The notes under the pieces are model-generated. The model saw nothing but the letters and a program-made list of their open reading frames with translations. It was not told the origin of the DNA and searched no databases. Below, piece by piece: positions 5,484 to 5,598 of a stretch of 5,598 nt of DNA. The position numbers were made by a program, and so were the translations under genes. Every line of letters begins with the position of its first letter. Position 1 is the first letter of the stretch. The DNA is taken from positions 1 through 5,598 of the forward strand of contig DNAS01000076.1 of assembly GCA_003485185.1 (NCBI GenBank), in the 5' to 3' direction. Origin of the DNA: Phycisphaerales bacterium. Its GTDB lineage: Bacteria > Planctomycetota > Phycisphaerae > SM23-33.

Positions 5484-5500
5484 ATCGCTCCGAGATCCGC

Positions 5501-5598
5501 ATGAAACCACCGGTATCCATCGCGATTGAAACCTCCTGCCGCATCGGCGGGGTGGCGCTGGGGCGCGGGGACGAGCTGCTCGCCGTCATCCCGTTCGA
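5501..5598 (+). CDS. tsaB: Probable TsaB (tRNA t6A37 threonylcarbamoyltransferase complex subunit), partial: first 32 residues
   Basis: Only the first 32 complete codons are in the window. The sequence SIAIETSCRIGGVALGRGDE matches the first beta-hairpin of the ASKHA ATPase fold, as seen in TsaB (pattern LAI-D/E-TS...G-S/G-VAL). TsaB is a cytosolic scaffold that partners TsaD and TsaE to make N6-threonylcarbamoyladenosine at tRNA position 37. The IETSC stretch also occurs at the start of TsaD, but the following GGVALGRGDELL suits TsaB better than the TsaD continuation (D-D/E-TAAAVV). The call is therefore tentative between paralogues. No clear Shine-Dalgarno precedes the ATG; the base run before it is CCGAGATCCGC. 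A strong promoter match ends 17 bases upstream of the start. The function would be a second tRNA-modification role near queC/queF, likely coincidental. Confidence 0.72.
   Translation, partial: MKPPVSIAIETSCRIGGVALGRGDELLAVIPF

Noticed and set aside
4092..5504. 470-codon open frame on the plus strand opposite the phosphoesterase and the start of yidC
   Set aside because: Antisense to two well-supported genes, with no domain visible, and it crosses the promoter spacer.
1..5598. CRISPR arrays, tRNA or rRNA genes, transposases, prophage genes
   Set aside because: No spaced direct repeats, cloverleaf sequences, rRNA stretches or integrase/transposase motifs were recognised on either strand.

Overview
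This is a high-GC (about two-thirds G+C by eye), densely coded bacterial chromosomal window holding four complete and three-quarters-recognisable housekeeping-type genes plus two genes cut by the window edges. YidC has a large periplasmic domain and a long Pro/Ala-rich linker, which implies a Gram-negative-type envelope. The gene styles (QueC close in wording to planctomycete-like homologues I remember, a stand-alone ferritin-like protein, a long YidC) fit an environmental Planctomycetota-like bacterium, but this is a weak inference. No phage, transposase, CRISPR, tRNA or rRNA was seen.

Layout. Positions 1-1454 (minus strand) form a tight run read queF -> ferritin-like diiron protein -> apbE, with 22- and 19-base gaps; apbE runs off the left edge. 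A 90-base divergent spacer (1455-1544) separates queF from queC on the plus strand (1545-2333). QueC makes preQ0 (7-cyano-7-deazaguanine) and QueF reduces preQ0 to preQ1, so two consecutive steps of queuosine precursor synthesis sit back to back. queC converges on yidC (2387-4522, minus) across a 53-base gap filled by an A/T-rich repeat cluster that supplies both stop codons and could act as a two-way terminator. yidC follows a metallophosphoesterase gene (4533-5306, minus) by only 10 bases, with its Shine-Dalgarno overlapping the upstream stop codon. A 194-base spacer (5307-5500) carries back-to-back sigma70-like promoters for the metallophosphoesterase-yidC unit (minus) and for a gene at the right edge that looks like tsaB (plus).

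The most unusual items are two short non-coding-style repeats that have become part of proteins: a 22-base inverted-repeat-ended element translated in frame inside queC, forming an extra loop, and the repeat cluster at the queC/yidC junction. I see no convincing wholly new system; the queF-diiron protein-apbE grouping is the gene association most worth comparing across genomes.
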